From Spirochaetota bacterium (GTDB lineage Bacteria; Spirochaetota; UBA4802; JAGODF01): a DNA stretch of 64,000 nucleotides. Below the pieces are notes generated by a model. It was not told where the DNA came from. It was given only the letters and a program-made list of their open reading frames with translations, and did no database searches. The position numbers and the translations under genes were made by a program. The stretch is taken from contig JARKUF010000009.1 in the NCBI GenBank assembly GCA_029974015.1, positions 65,167 through 129,166 on the forward strand, read 5' to 3'. This document shows positions 34,246 to 42,353 of this stretch, piece by piece (the first letter of the stretch is position 1; each line of letters begins with the position of its first letter).

Positions 34246-35514
34246 GTGGATTTTTACAAAATCAAAGGCGGAAAAAAGCTCAACGGAGAAGTCGCAGTGT
34301 CCGGCGCGAAAAACGCCGCCCTCCCCATCATCGTAGCCAGCCTTCTGGCCGACGGCGAGACAGTCCTTTCCAATGTGCCGAACCTCATGGACATAAAGAC
34401 GATAACCAGAGTGATCGAGTGCCTCGGGGCCGAAACGGATTACGACGCGGAGAAGAATGTCCTCCGAATACGTGTAGAAAACCTTCGCTGCGCGGAAGTC
34501 CCATACGATCTGGTGAAAACCATGCGCGCCTCGGTGTACGTTATGGGCCCAATGCTGGCCCGCCTCGGCATCGCCGACGTGTCCCTCCCCGGAGGATGCG
34601 CCATCGGCGAACGCCCCATCGATATCCACCTTGCCGGCTTCGAGGCCCTGGGGGCGGAAATCGACATCGAGCACGGCAATGTCGTCGCCAGGGCAAGGAA
34701 GATGCGGGGGGCAAACTTCATCATGAAGAAGGTTTCCGTGGGCGCCACGGTAAACCTCATGATGGCGGCGGTCCTCGCCGAGGGCGAAACAGTCCTGGAA
34801 AACTGCGCCATGGAGCCCGATGTGGTGGACCTGGGACGCTTCCTCGTGAAGATGGGAGCAAAGATAAACGGCTTCGGCACGGAGCGCATCGTCATCCAGG
34901 GCGTTAAGAAGCTCTCCCCGGCAAGTTACTCCATCATGCCGGACCGCATTGAGGCCGGGACCTATCTCCTGGCCGGGGCCATCACCCGGGGCGATGTGAA
35001 GGTAAACCGGATGGAGCCGGACCACATCGGCGCCCTTCGCGAGACACTGGGAGAAATGGGCTTCCGCATCGAAAATGGAAAGGACTGGACGAGGATCATT
35101 CCGGCGACAAAGCTTACCGGGGCCTATATCAAGACCCTGCCCTATCCGGGTTTTCCCACGGACCTCCAGGCCCCCCTCATGTCCCTCTTGACCACCGTCC
35201 CGGGCATCAGCGTGATAAGCGAAACGATTTTCGAAAACCGCTTCACTCATGTAGGAGAGCTCCGCCGAATGGGTGCGTCCATTGATGTAGAAGGAAATAT
35301 GGCCATCATAAAGGGAGTAAAACGCCTCTCCTCGGCGCCGGTGATGATGTCGGACCTCCGGGCAGGCGCGGCCCTCGTCCTCGCGGCGCTTGCCGCGAAG
35401 GGCACCACGGAAATCCGCCGCATCTACCATTCCGACCGGGGCTATGAAAAATTAACGGAAAAGTTATTGGGCCTCGGAGCCGATATAGAAAGGGTAAAGG
35501 GAGGAACCTTTTAA
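34246..35514 (+). CDS. murA: UDP-N-acetylglucosamine 1-carboxyvinyltransferase MurA
   Basis: A 422-residue EPSP-synthase-fold protein. Markers are GGKKLNGEVAVSGAKNAALPI at the N-terminus (conserved Lys and Asn), VSLPGGCAIGERPIDIHL with the active-site Cys (residue 118), and TDLQAPLMSLLT plus IFENRFTHVGELRRMGA near the C-terminus. It adds enolpyruvate to UDP-GlcNAc, the first committed step of peptidoglycan synthesis. The Cys at the active site predicts fosfomycin sensitivity of the enzyme. I prefer GTG 34246, which has AAAAGG 8 nt upstream; GTG 34237 is the alternative. The stop overlaps the flgF start (TAATG). Confidence 0.95.
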   Translation: MDFYKIKGGKKLNGEVAVSGAKNAALPIIVASLLADGETVLSNVPNLMDIKTITRVIECLGAETDYDAEKNVLRIRVENLRCAEVPYDLVKTMRASVYVMGPMLARLGIADVSLPGGCAIGERPIDIHLAGFEALGAEIDIEHGNVVARARKMRGANFIMKKVSVGATVNLMMAAVLAEGETVLENCAMEPDVVDLGRFLVKMGAKINGFGTERIVIQGVKKLSPASYSIMPDRIEAGTYLLAGAITRGDVKVNRMEPDHIGALRETLGEMGFRIENGKDWTRIIPATKLTGAYIKTLPYPGFPTDLQAPLMSLLTTVPGISVISETIFENRFTHVGELRRMGASIDVEGNMAIIKGVKRLSSAPVMMSDLRAGAALVLAALAAKGTTEIRRIYHSDRGYEKLTEKLLGLGADIERVKGGTF

Positions 35515-36350
35515 TGCTTCGAGGAATCTACACCGGCGCCAATGGCATGATCTCCCAGGAGGCGAGGATGGACGCCATCGCCAACAACCTGGCCAATGTG
35601 GACCAGACGGGGTACAAGCGGGACCTGACCATTTTCAAGGCCTTCCCCGACATGCTTATCCGCCGCATCAATGATGATGGGCTTGGCATCGTCCCCACGG
35701 GCTCCTACGACACCATGCCCCTGGTCGGTAAAATCGGAACCGGCGTCGAGGTGAATGAGGTCTACACCCTCTTCGACCAGGGTTCCCTCCAGCGCACGGA
35801 GAACAGCACGGACCTGGCCCTGGAAGGGCGCGGCTTTTTCGTGGTACGGACCGAGCGCGGGGAGCGGTACACCCGCAACGGGGCCTTCACGGTGAACCAG
35901 GAGGGCGTCCTCATGACCCACAATGGGGACCCCGTCCTCGGGGAGAACGGCATCATCCGGCTTCAGCACAATAATTTCATGATAAACGAGCGCGGCGAAG
36001 TCCTTGTGAACAACGCCATCTCCCTGGACCCCCGGGACCCGGTGAGCATGACCGGCAATTCCTGGCAGGACCCCCAGGTGATAGACCGCCTACGAATCGT
36101 GGACTTTGAGAACATCCGCGAAATAAAAAAGGAAGGAAATTCCCTTTATCGCGAGACCCCGGAATCGGGCCCGCCCCTGCCTCCCAGGGAGGTAAAGGTG
36201 CTCCAGGGCTTCCTTGAAAAGTCGAATGTGAACGTGGTCCGCGAGATGGTGGACATGATAGAAGTCCAGCGGAGCTACGAGGCAAACCAGAAGACAGTAC
36301 AGGCCCACGACCAGGCCCTGGGCCGCCTCATCAACGAAGTGATACGATAA
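35514..36350 (+). CDS. flgF: Flagellar basal-body rod protein FlgF (FlgF/FlgG family)
   Basis: A 278-residue protein. The N-terminus MLRGIYTGANGMISQEARMD, then AIANNLANVDQTGYKRD, is the flagellar rod/hook consensus. The middle has GSLQRTENSTDLALEGRGFF and RYTRNGAFTVNQEGVLMT. The C-terminus LEKSNVNVVREMVDMIEVQR with SYEANQKTVQ is the helical rod-polymerisation segment. It forms part of the proximal rod of the periplasmic or external flagellum. Its ATG shares a base with the murA stop (TAATG), so translation is coupled. The usual neighbour flgG is not present downstream; the next gene is on the opposite strand. Confidence 0.88.
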   Translation: MLRGIYTGANGMISQEARMDAIANNLANVDQTGYKRDLTIFKAFPDMLIRRINDDGLGIVPTGSYDTMPLVGKIGTGVEVNEVYTLFDQGSLQRTENSTDLALEGRGFFVVRTERGERYTRNGAFTVNQEGVLMTHNGDPVLGENGIIRLQHNNFMINERGEVLVNNAISLDPRDPVSMTGNSWQDPQVIDRLRIVDFENIREIKKEGNSLYRETPESGPPLPPREVKVLQGFLEKSNVNVVREMVDMIEVQRSYEANQKTVQAHDQALGRLINEVIR

Positions 36351-36365
36351 GGCGCGAGGCTGCCA

Positions 36366-37823
36366 TCACTCCTCCTCGCGGCCTTCAAGTATCCCCGCCA
36401 GGTTTTTCGCCGTCTCCTGTTTGCTCTTCATGTCCACAAGGCGCGAAATCATTATCCTCTGGGCCTGGGGCGACCCGGCGCCGTGCATCGATTCCGTGAG
36501 ATAGCCCACGGCGGCCGTCCCGAGAGTGAGGTTCTCTATAAGCCGAAGTATCCTCATCCTGCTTTCCGTTGAGGCCGAGCTTGCCCCCCTGAAATATTTT
36601 TCCACCCACTTTCCCACATCGGGCGATTTCAAATCGTCCTCCGAAGGGCAGGTCACCACAAGCCCCCCGGCGATGTCCTGGGCCAGTCGGGCAATCTCGT
36701 AGGGAAAGCGGGTCACGTTCTGCTTGTGCACATTCGCCAGGAGGGTGTCCACAAGCCAGGTGCCGCTGGGCTCCCTGTGCCCTTCCGAGGCGCAGGCTAT
36801 GCATCCGCAGTAGAGCGTCTCGTTCAGATGGTTCATTTCTATGATTTTGTCCTTCACATGGGACGCCTTCGCTATTCCATTGTACTCCGCCGCGGTCTGG
36901 ACCGCCCCGATCAGGACGTCCCCCACGCCCACCTTGCAGGCGTAACTCTGGCGATGATACGACGCGAACTGTTCCACGAGCTGGCCCGCGAATTCGTACT
37001 CCCTGAACATGAAGACCCGCTGCCAGGGCACGAAGACATCATCGAAGACGATGAGGGCCTCATGCCCCCCGAAGAGCGCGTTCCCTCTGTCGATTTTCCC
37101 CGCCTCAAGCTTCCTCGTATCGCAGGATTGACGTCCCATGATGTAGGTAATTCCTTCCGCATCGCTAGGCACGGCGAAGGACACGGCATAGTCCCGGTCC
37201 TCCTCCCGCATCGCGATGGTGGGCATGACTATCACCTCGTGGGAGTTCACGGCCCCGGTCTGGTGGGCCTTGGCCCCCCGCACCACGATGCCGTCCTTAC
37301 GCTCCTCCGTCACGCGGAGAAACATGTCCGGGTCCGGCTGTTTGTGGGGCGGGAGGGAGCGGTCCCCTTTGGGGTCCGTCATGGCGCCGTCGCAGGCTAA
37401 ATCCTGCTCCTGGACGTATTCGAGATATTTCAGGAAGCGCTTATGGTACTCCGTGCCGTGCTTCGCGTCGATGTCGTAAGTGGTCATGGAGAGCGCGTTC
37501 AGGGCGTCCATTCCCACGCACCGCTGGAAACAGCATCCGGTCTTCGCCCCGAGGAGGCGCCCCATCTTGCTCTTCTTCACGAGGTCATCGGCGCTCTGAT
37601 GGATATGGGTAAAGCGGTTGATTTTTTTCCCCGTGAGGTGCGAGGTCGCCGTCATCACCTCCTCGTGTTCAGGATTCATGGCCAGTGAGTAAGTCAGGGC
37701 CACGGCGTTCAGCGAAGGGCGGATGATGGGGTCATCCACCACATTCCCGACCCTCTTCCCGAACATATAGACCTTCAGGTCCAGCTTTCGCAGGCTTTCG
37801 ATGTATTCCTGTGCTGTTTTCAC
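36366..37823 (-). CDS. abfD: 4-hydroxybutyryl-CoA dehydratase / vinylacetyl-CoA isomerase
   Basis: A 485-residue flavoprotein of the AbfD family. Candidate [4Fe-4S] ligands are visible: Cys98 and Cys102 in GCCFQRC, and His290 and Cys296 in YHRQSYACKVG. Other family blocks are RFTHIHQSADDL, GAKAHQTGAVNSHEVIVMPT, VTRFPYEIARLAQDIAGGLV and YLTESMHGAGSPQAQRI. The enzyme dehydrates 4-hydroxybutyryl-CoA to crotonyl-CoA by a ketyl-radical route and is oxygen-sensitive. The start is GTG, preceded by AGGAGA. It lies directly downstream of an enoyl-CoA hydratase gene that can use its product, in a set begun by nifU-nifS. Confidence 0.92.
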   Translation of the reverse strand: MKTAQEYIESLRKLDLKVYMFGKRVGNVVDDPIIRPSLNAVALTYSLAMNPEHEEVMTATSHLTGKKINRFTHIHQSADDLVKKSKMGRLLGAKTGCCFQRCVGMDALNALSMTTYDIDAKHGTEYHKRFLKYLEYVQEQDLACDGAMTDPKGDRSLPPHKQPDPDMFLRVTEERKDGIVVRGAKAHQTGAVNSHEVIVMPTIAMREEDRDYAVSFAVPSDAEGITYIMGRQSCDTRKLEAGKIDRGNALFGGHEALIVFDDVFVPWQRVFMFREYEFAGQLVEQFASYHRQSYACKVGVGDVLIGAVQTAAEYNGIAKASHVKDKIIEMNHLNETLYCGCIACASEGHREPSGTWLVDTLLANVHKQNVTRFPYEIARLAQDIAGGLVVTCPSEDDLKSPDVGKWVEKYFRGASSASTESRMRILRLIENLTLGTAAVGYLTESMHGAGSPQAQRIMISRLVDMKSKQETAKNLAGILEGREEE

Positions 37824-37907
37824 GGTTTATCTTCTCCTTTTTTTTACGCTTTTTGCTTTTTTATAGATAAAACTCGTCCATAAAATCAGTTTTTCCCCGT
37901 GGACGGC

Positions 37908-38678
37908 TCATTGGCCGCGGAACAGCGGCTTCCTTTTTTCGAGGAAGGCCCGCATCCCTTCCTTCTGGTCTTCCGTAGAAAAAAGAGACGCCCAAGCATC
38001 CTCCTCGGCGGCAATTCCTGAGCGCAGGTCGCCATAGAATCCGCGGTTTACCGTCTCCTTTGCCCGCCGAAGCGCGATGGGGGCCCGCTCCGCAAGCTTC
38101 CCCGCCAGGGCCATCGCCTCGGGGACGGGGTCCCCGGGTACAACGATGTCGCAGAGCCCCCATTCGAGGGCGGTGGCGGCGTTCACGGTGTCACCGAGAT
38201 ATATCATCATCTTCGCGCGAGTGGGCCCAATGAGCTTTGGCAGTCGCTGGGTGCCCCCGGCGCCCGGGAAAATGCCGAGCCGTATCTCCGGCATGCCGAG
38301 CTTTGCGTCTTCGGAACAGACCCGGAAGTCGCAGGCAAGGGCGAGCTCGAGGCCGCCCCCCAGGGCATATCCGGAAACAGCGGCGATGGAGGGTATCGGC
38401 AGCTCCTCGATGGCGGTAAAGGCGCTGTTGAAGGTGTACCGCTTCGCCTCCTCCGGCATGCGTTCCGCCATGGGGCCGATATCGGCCCCGGCGGCGAAAT
38501 TGCCTCCATTGCCGGAGATGACGAGGGCCCGCACCTGTTTGTCCTCCCTCAGTTGGGCAGCGGCTTTTTCAAGCTCCGTCACCAGGTCCCAGCTCAGGGC
38601 GTTGAGCACCTTCGGCCTGTCGAGGGTGATCGTGGCAATGCCTCCGTGGATGTGCAGCGTCAGATTTCCATAGTTCAT
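37908..38678 (-). CDS. Enoyl-CoA hydratase (crotonase family)
   Basis: A 256-residue crotonase-fold protein. The oxyanion-hole regions are NFAAGADIGPM and SGYALGGGLELALACDF. Both catalytic glutamates are present, one in GGGLELA and one in LGMPEIRLGIFPGAGGTQRL, so true hydratase activity is expected. With AbfD next door the likely substrate is crotonyl-CoA, giving 3-hydroxybutyryl-CoA. The ATG at 38678 has GGAGAAG upstream; the TTG 15 nt earlier lacks a site. It is 84 bp before abfD and 75 bp after nifS. Confidence 0.92.
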   Translation of the reverse strand: MNYGNLTLHIHGGIATITLDRPKVLNALSWDLVTELEKAAAQLREDKQVRALVISGNGGNFAAGADIGPMAERMPEEAKRYTFNSAFTAIEELPIPSIAAVSGYALGGGLELALACDFRVCSEDAKLGMPEIRLGIFPGAGGTQRLPKLIGPTRAKMMIYLGDTVNAATALEWGLCDIVVPGDPVPEAMALAGKLAERAPIALRRAKETVNRGFYGDLRSGIAAEEDAWASLFSTEDQKEGMRAFLEKRKPLFRGQ

Positions 38679-38753
38679 ACAGGACTTCTCCAATTCGGGT
38701 AGTTTCTCCGGGGCAGGTCCCGGTGCACAGCGGCATTTAATAAATGGCAGCCT

Positions 38754-39944
38754 TTAAAGTTTAATTTCCCGGCCGCATTTCTTCTCATTGTCCCAATAGG
38801 GTGATATTTCCAGGAGCTTCTCCACCACGGCGGGAAGCACCTCCAGGGTGTAGTCAATCTCTTCGTCGGTGGTGTAACGGCTCAGGCTGAAGCGGATGGA
38901 ACCGTGGGCGCTGGTGAAGGGGACCCCCATGGCCCTGAGCACATGGGATGGCTCCAGCGACCCGGAGGAGCAGGCGGAACCTGACGATGCCGCGATTCCC
39001 CTTTCGCTTAAGTATAGCAGTATCGCCTCTCCCTCGATGAATTCAAATCCCACATTGGTGGTGTTCGGCACCCTTTTGTCCTTTGCTCCATTGAGGGACA
39101 CGTTGCTGAATTTTTTCAGAATCTCACCTTCCAGGCGGTCCCGCAGGGCCCTCACGCGCTCCTCGTCCGGCAGGTGCTTCACCGCAAGCTCCGCGGCCAT
39201 CCCCATCCCCACAATGCCGGGAACGTTTTCCGTCCCGGGACGCCTTCCCCTTTCCTGGTGGCCGCCGTAAAGGATGGGGCGGATGCGCGTTCCCCGCCTC
39301 ACGTAAAGGGCCCCCACGCCCTTCATGGCGTGGAATTTATGGCCCGAAATCGTATACAGATCGCAGTTCAGCTTCTTCACGTCTATCGGAATTTTTCCCG
39401 CCGCCTGCACGCCATCAATATGGAAGGGGACGCCCCTTTCCTGGAGAAAAGCGCCTATCTGCTCGACGGGATGTATCACCCCGGTTTCGTTGTTCGCATG
39501 CATCACCGACACCAGGGCGGTGTCTTCGTCCACGGAAGAAAGAAGGAAATCGAGGTCCAGGTGTCCTTCCCTGTCTACGGGCACGTATGTCACCCGATAC
39601 CCATCGCGCTCGTATTTCTTGCAGAGGTTCATCACCGCCGGATGCTCCACCCTCGTGGTGATGATATGGCGTTTCCGGGGAAAATAGGAAAGCACCCCGG
39701 AGACGGCGAAGTTATCGCTCTCGGTGCCGCTGGATGTGAAGACCACCTCATAATCGTGTTCCGCCCCCAAAAGCCCCGCCACGCGGTGCCTGGCCTGCTC
39801 AACATCTTCCTCGACATCGCCTCCGAAATCGTGCATGCTCGAGGGGTTGCCATATCGGTCCGTCAGGAAGGGCATCATCGACTCCACCACTTCCCGGGCA
39901 ACCATCGTGGTGGCGTTATTGTCAAGGTATATCAGCCTGTCCAT
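38754..39944 (-). CDS. nifS: Cysteine desulfurase NifS
   Basis: A 396-residue class V aminotransferase-fold protein: LIYLDNNATT at the start, SSGTESDNFA, His101 in TTRVEHPAV, Lys203 in TISGHKFHAMKG for PLP, and the catalytic Cys325 in SSGSACSSGSLEPSHVL. It mobilises sulfur from cysteine for Fe-S cluster assembly. The gene begins 8 bp after the nifU stop, the classical nifU-nifS pair. No nitrogenase gene is nearby, and many anaerobes use NifU/NifS for general Fe-S assembly. Confidence 0.95.
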   Translation of the reverse strand: MDRLIYLDNNATTMVAREVVESMMPFLTDRYGNPSSMHDFGGDVEEDVEQARHRVAGLLGAEHDYEVVFTSSGTESDNFAVSGVLSYFPRKRHIITTRVEHPAVMNLCKKYERDGYRVTYVPVDREGHLDLDFLLSSVDEDTALVSVMHANNETGVIHPVEQIGAFLQERGVPFHIDGVQAAGKIPIDVKKLNCDLYTISGHKFHAMKGVGALYVRRGTRIRPILYGGHQERGRRPGTENVPGIVGMGMAAELAVKHLPDEERVRALRDRLEGEILKKFSNVSLNGAKDKRVPNTTNVGFEFIEGEAILLYLSERGIAASSGSACSSGSLEPSHVLRAMGVPFTSAHGSIRFSLSRYTTDEEIDYTLEVLPAVVEKLLEISPYWDNEKKCGREIKL

Positions 39945-39952
39945 CGTTCCCC

Positions 39953-40801
39953 CTACTGTTCCACGACTTCAATGTCTTCTTCCACGAACTCCCGGAGTTT
40001 CGCTTCGACGAGGTTTTTCAAAGTCACATTGGACGATACGCAATGCGAACAGGCGCCCCTCAGGGCCACCAGGACCTTCTTCCCGTCCACGTCCACAAGT
40101 TCAATATCGCCCCCGTCCTTCTGGAGTACCGGCCGTATAACGTCGGTGATGGTCTCGCTCACCATCTGCATGCGCCTTATGTTCGTAAGCGGTTTCCTTT
40201 TCCCGCCGGTCCGGTCGTCATCGTCACAGCTCTGCTGGAGCTTCAGTTCCTCCTGGAGGATGTCTTCGAGCCTGTGCAGGCAAGATCCGCAGGCCCCGCC
40301 GGCCTTGGTGTAGTTGGTGATGTCCTCTACGGTCTTGAGGGCGTTTTCCCTCACCACCTTGCGGATGAGAGTGTCGGTGACGCCGAAACACTGGCAAACG
40401 ATCTCGCCCTCGGTGTCCTCGCTTTCTTCTATCGTTTCCCCCCGCCAGTTTGCCAGGGCCTTGTCCAGGGCTTCACGTCCCATGACGGAGCAATGCATTT
40501 TCTGTTCGGGGAGGCCCCCCAGGTATTCCACGATTTCGCGGTTTGTGATCTTCTCCGCCTCCTGGACGGTTTTCCCGATAATCATCTCCGTCAGGGCCGA
40601 CGATGAAGCGATGGCGCTGCCGCACCCGAAGGTTTGGAACTTCGCGTCCTTTATAATGCCATCTTCTATCTTCAGGTAAAGGGTCAGGGCGTCGCCGCAG
40701 ACGATGCTACCCACTTCACCCACGGCGTTTGCGTCGTCAATAACCCCCACGTTTTTCGGCTTTGTGTAGAGTTCTTTTACTTTATTCGTATAGTCCCACA
40801 T
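39953..40801 (-). CDS. nifU: Iron-sulfur cluster scaffold NifU
   Basis: A 282-residue three-domain NifU. The N-terminal IscU-like domain has its three cysteines (IVCGDALTL, FGCGSAIASSS, HCSVMGREAL). The central BFD-like [2Fe-2S] domain has CQCFGV and GGACGSCLHRL. The C-terminal NifU domain has VLQKDGGDIELVDVDG and GACSHCVSS (CxxC). It receives sulfur from NifS and passes Fe-S clusters to apo-proteins. It is the first gene of the minus-strand set nifU-nifS-enoyl-CoA hydratase-abfD; the abfD product itself needs a [4Fe-4S] cluster. Confidence 0.95.
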   Translation of the reverse strand: MWDYTNKVKELYTKPKNVGVIDDANAVGEVGSIVCGDALTLYLKIEDGIIKDAKFQTFGCGSAIASSSALTEMIIGKTVQEAEKITNREIVEYLGGLPEQKMHCSVMGREALDKALANWRGETIEESEDTEGEIVCQCFGVTDTLIRKVVRENALKTVEDITNYTKAGGACGSCLHRLEDILQEELKLQQSCDDDDRTGGKRKPLTNIRRMQMVSETITDVIRPVLQKDGGDIELVDVDGKKVLVALRGACSHCVSSNVTLKNLVEAKLREFVEEDIEVVEQ

Positions 40802-40816
40802 GTTCTCCTCCGTACT

Positions 40817-40882
40817 CGGGCCCCTTTATTTTCCTGCCCGCCGAAGGTGGGCGGGAAAGCATAGCTTTTGAGGCTTCCCTCA
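40817..40882 (+). repeat. Dispersed hairpin repeat, right-half copy
   Basis: CCTGCCCGCCGAAGGTGGGC with a GGGAAAGCATAGC right arm and the terminal TTTTGAGGCTTCCCTC match the GC-rich half of the repeat; the left half is missing. A second, inverted fragment (GGGGCAGCCTCAAAAACC) follows at 40922-40952. Both lie upstream of nifU. Confidence 0.65.
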
Positions 40883-40979
40883 AGTGTACCACGCCAGCCT
40901 GGCCGGTCTATTTAAAAAACAGGGGCAGCCTCAAAAACCAGGTTAACCCGCCTCATCGGATTGCGCCAATCGCACACCG

Positions 40980-41732
40980 TCATTGGAGCGACGCAAGGTG
41001 GAACAGCAGCTCATCTCCCAGGCGGTCTATGTCCGAAGGCCTGGTAAGCTGATGGTCCCCATCGGCGATGACGATGAGCTTCCTGTCCCCGGCAAGCAAT
41101 TCCATCATCCGGTACGCGTCGGCCACCGGGACCACCGCGTCCCTGGCGCCGTGAAAAACGAGGACCGGCGCTGTAATCTTCCCTGCCGCGCCGGCAGCGT
41201 CGATGGACATGGCCTCCCGGAAAAACCCGTTTCGGATGAAGACCCCATCAATGGACGTTTTTCCCTCCTCTGGAAGGGACGCGGGATCGGCGATTCCCGC
41301 CCCGTGGATGAGGAGCTTTTGTACATCCAGTGGAGCGGCGATGAGGATGATGGAGGCGATGCCCCGCGGTTTTTCCGACGCGTAGAGCAGGGACACAAGG
41401 CCTCCCATGCTCGACCCCATAAGGTGGAGCCGGTCAATTCCCCGGCGCTGAAAAAAACCCACCGCGGCCTCGAGGTCCCGCACTTCCTGAAAGATGGACA
41501 GGTCCTCGATGTTTCCGCCTGACTCCCCGGAGAAGGAAAAATCGAAGGTGAGAAGATTGTAGCCTGCGCCCGCGATGCGGCAGGCAAGCCCCGTGATCTT
41601 GGCCCCCTCCCTGGTGGAGAAAAGCCCGTGGGAGAATACCACTCCGCGACGGGAGGGATTAGCGCTTCGGCAAACTGTTCCCGCGAGGCCCCGCCCAATG
41701 TTGTTGGGGAAAAAGATTTTTTCCTTGATCAT
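40980..41732 (-). CDS. Alpha/beta hydrolase
   Basis: A 250-residue protein with GVVFSHGLFSTREGAKI (oxyanion region), nucleophile Ser in LMGSSMGGLVSL, Asp in VFHGARDAVVPV and His in IADGDHQLTRP, a complete catalytic triad. LLTFDFSFSGESGG after the first strand is typical of the serine aminopeptidase / dienelactone-hydrolase-like branch. The substrate is unknown. There is no signal peptide. Its start overlaps the stop of the upstream gene by 4 nt (ATGA), so the two are co-translated. Confidence 0.88.
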   Translation of the reverse strand: MIKEKIFFPNNIGRGLAGTVCRSANPSRRGVVFSHGLFSTREGAKITGLACRIAGAGYNLLTFDFSFSGESGGNIEDLSIFQEVRDLEAAVGFFQRRGIDRLHLMGSSMGGLVSLLYASEKPRGIASIILIAAPLDVQKLLIHGAGIADPASLPEEGKTSIDGVFIRNGFFREAMSIDAAGAAGKITAPVLVFHGARDAVVPVADAYRMMELLAGDRKLIVIADGDHQLTRPSDIDRLGDELLFHLASLQ

Positions 41733-42163
41733 TTCGCCAGCTTGATGACCGGTTCGAAGTAGCCGTCAGAGTTATTGCCGTTTATAACGATGGTCCTGGG
41801 CCGAAGCTCCAGAAAATCCCTTCCCCCCTCCTTGAACCGCCGGGCTTCGAAGATGAAATACGACGAAGCCACGGGCGCATATTTCCCCCGGGCCCCCAGC
41901 TCCTGGTTCTTCATTTCACTCACATTGATTCTCAAGTTGTTACTTTCGTCCAGGGTGTAGACGCCGCGGAAAAAAAGCATGCTTCCCTGGAGCCTGATGG
42001 CGCAGTAGGCCCGATAGCTCCTGTTGAAACTAAATTCGTACCCGTAGTTCCCTCTGTAAAAGAGCCGCCAGGTCCCATGGAAATCCGAGAAGGCCAGCCG
42101 GGCATCCAGGGAGAAAGGGGCCAGGGCGGCCAGTACCATCACCAGGGAGCGAATATTTTTCAT
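41729..42163 (-). CDS. Secreted protein of unknown function (lipocalin-like strand pattern)
   Basis: A 144-residue protein with a signal peptide (NIRSLVMVLAALAPFSLDAR) and a mature part rich in beta strands beginning FHGTWRLFYRGNYGYEFSF, a G-x-W opening like that of small lipocalin-type barrels. No family is recognised. I chose the ATG at 42163 because the signal peptide begins there; the frame extends upstream to 42292 without similarity. It is coupled to the downstream hydrolase by a 4-nt overlap. Confidence 0.6.
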   Translation of the reverse strand: MKNIRSLVMVLAALAPFSLDARLAFSDFHGTWRLFYRGNYGYEFSFNRSYRAYCAIRLQGSMLFFRGVYTLDESNNLRINVSEMKNQELGARGKYAPVASSYFIFEARRFKEGGRDFLELRPRTIVINGNNSDGYFEPVIKLAK

Positions 42164-42285
42164 CGAGATACACATCCTTTTACGATTACGCTTGTGCTTT
42201 GCGGCGGCGGGCGCCCCGCCGTCACTCCGTGAAGTACACCGGACCGGGTCCGATACGTCAAGAAAATAACGCCGCCGAATAATCG

Positions 42286-42314
42286 TTGACAACCGCGCCG
42301 CCGGATGCTACATG
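42286..42314 (+). promoter_or_regulatory. Candidate promoter of the diacylglycerol-kinase-family gene
   Basis: TTGACA (42286-42291), a 17-bp spacer and TACATG (42309-42314, only 3/6 of the consensus -10). It is correctly placed about 40 bp before the chosen start codon. Confidence 0.35.
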
Positions 42315-42353
42315 AAGCGCTCCCGCTGGAAAAACATTATTGGGGAGGTCCCC

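Noticed and set aside
34219-35430. Open frame of about 400 codons opposite murA
   Set aside because: Antisense to murA, low-complexity His/Gly/Asp-rich translation, no similarity.
38754-40801. Evidence for nitrogen fixation from nifU-nifS
   Set aside because: No nifH, nifD, nifK or other nif genes are present; NifU/NifS commonly serve general Fe-S assembly in anaerobes.
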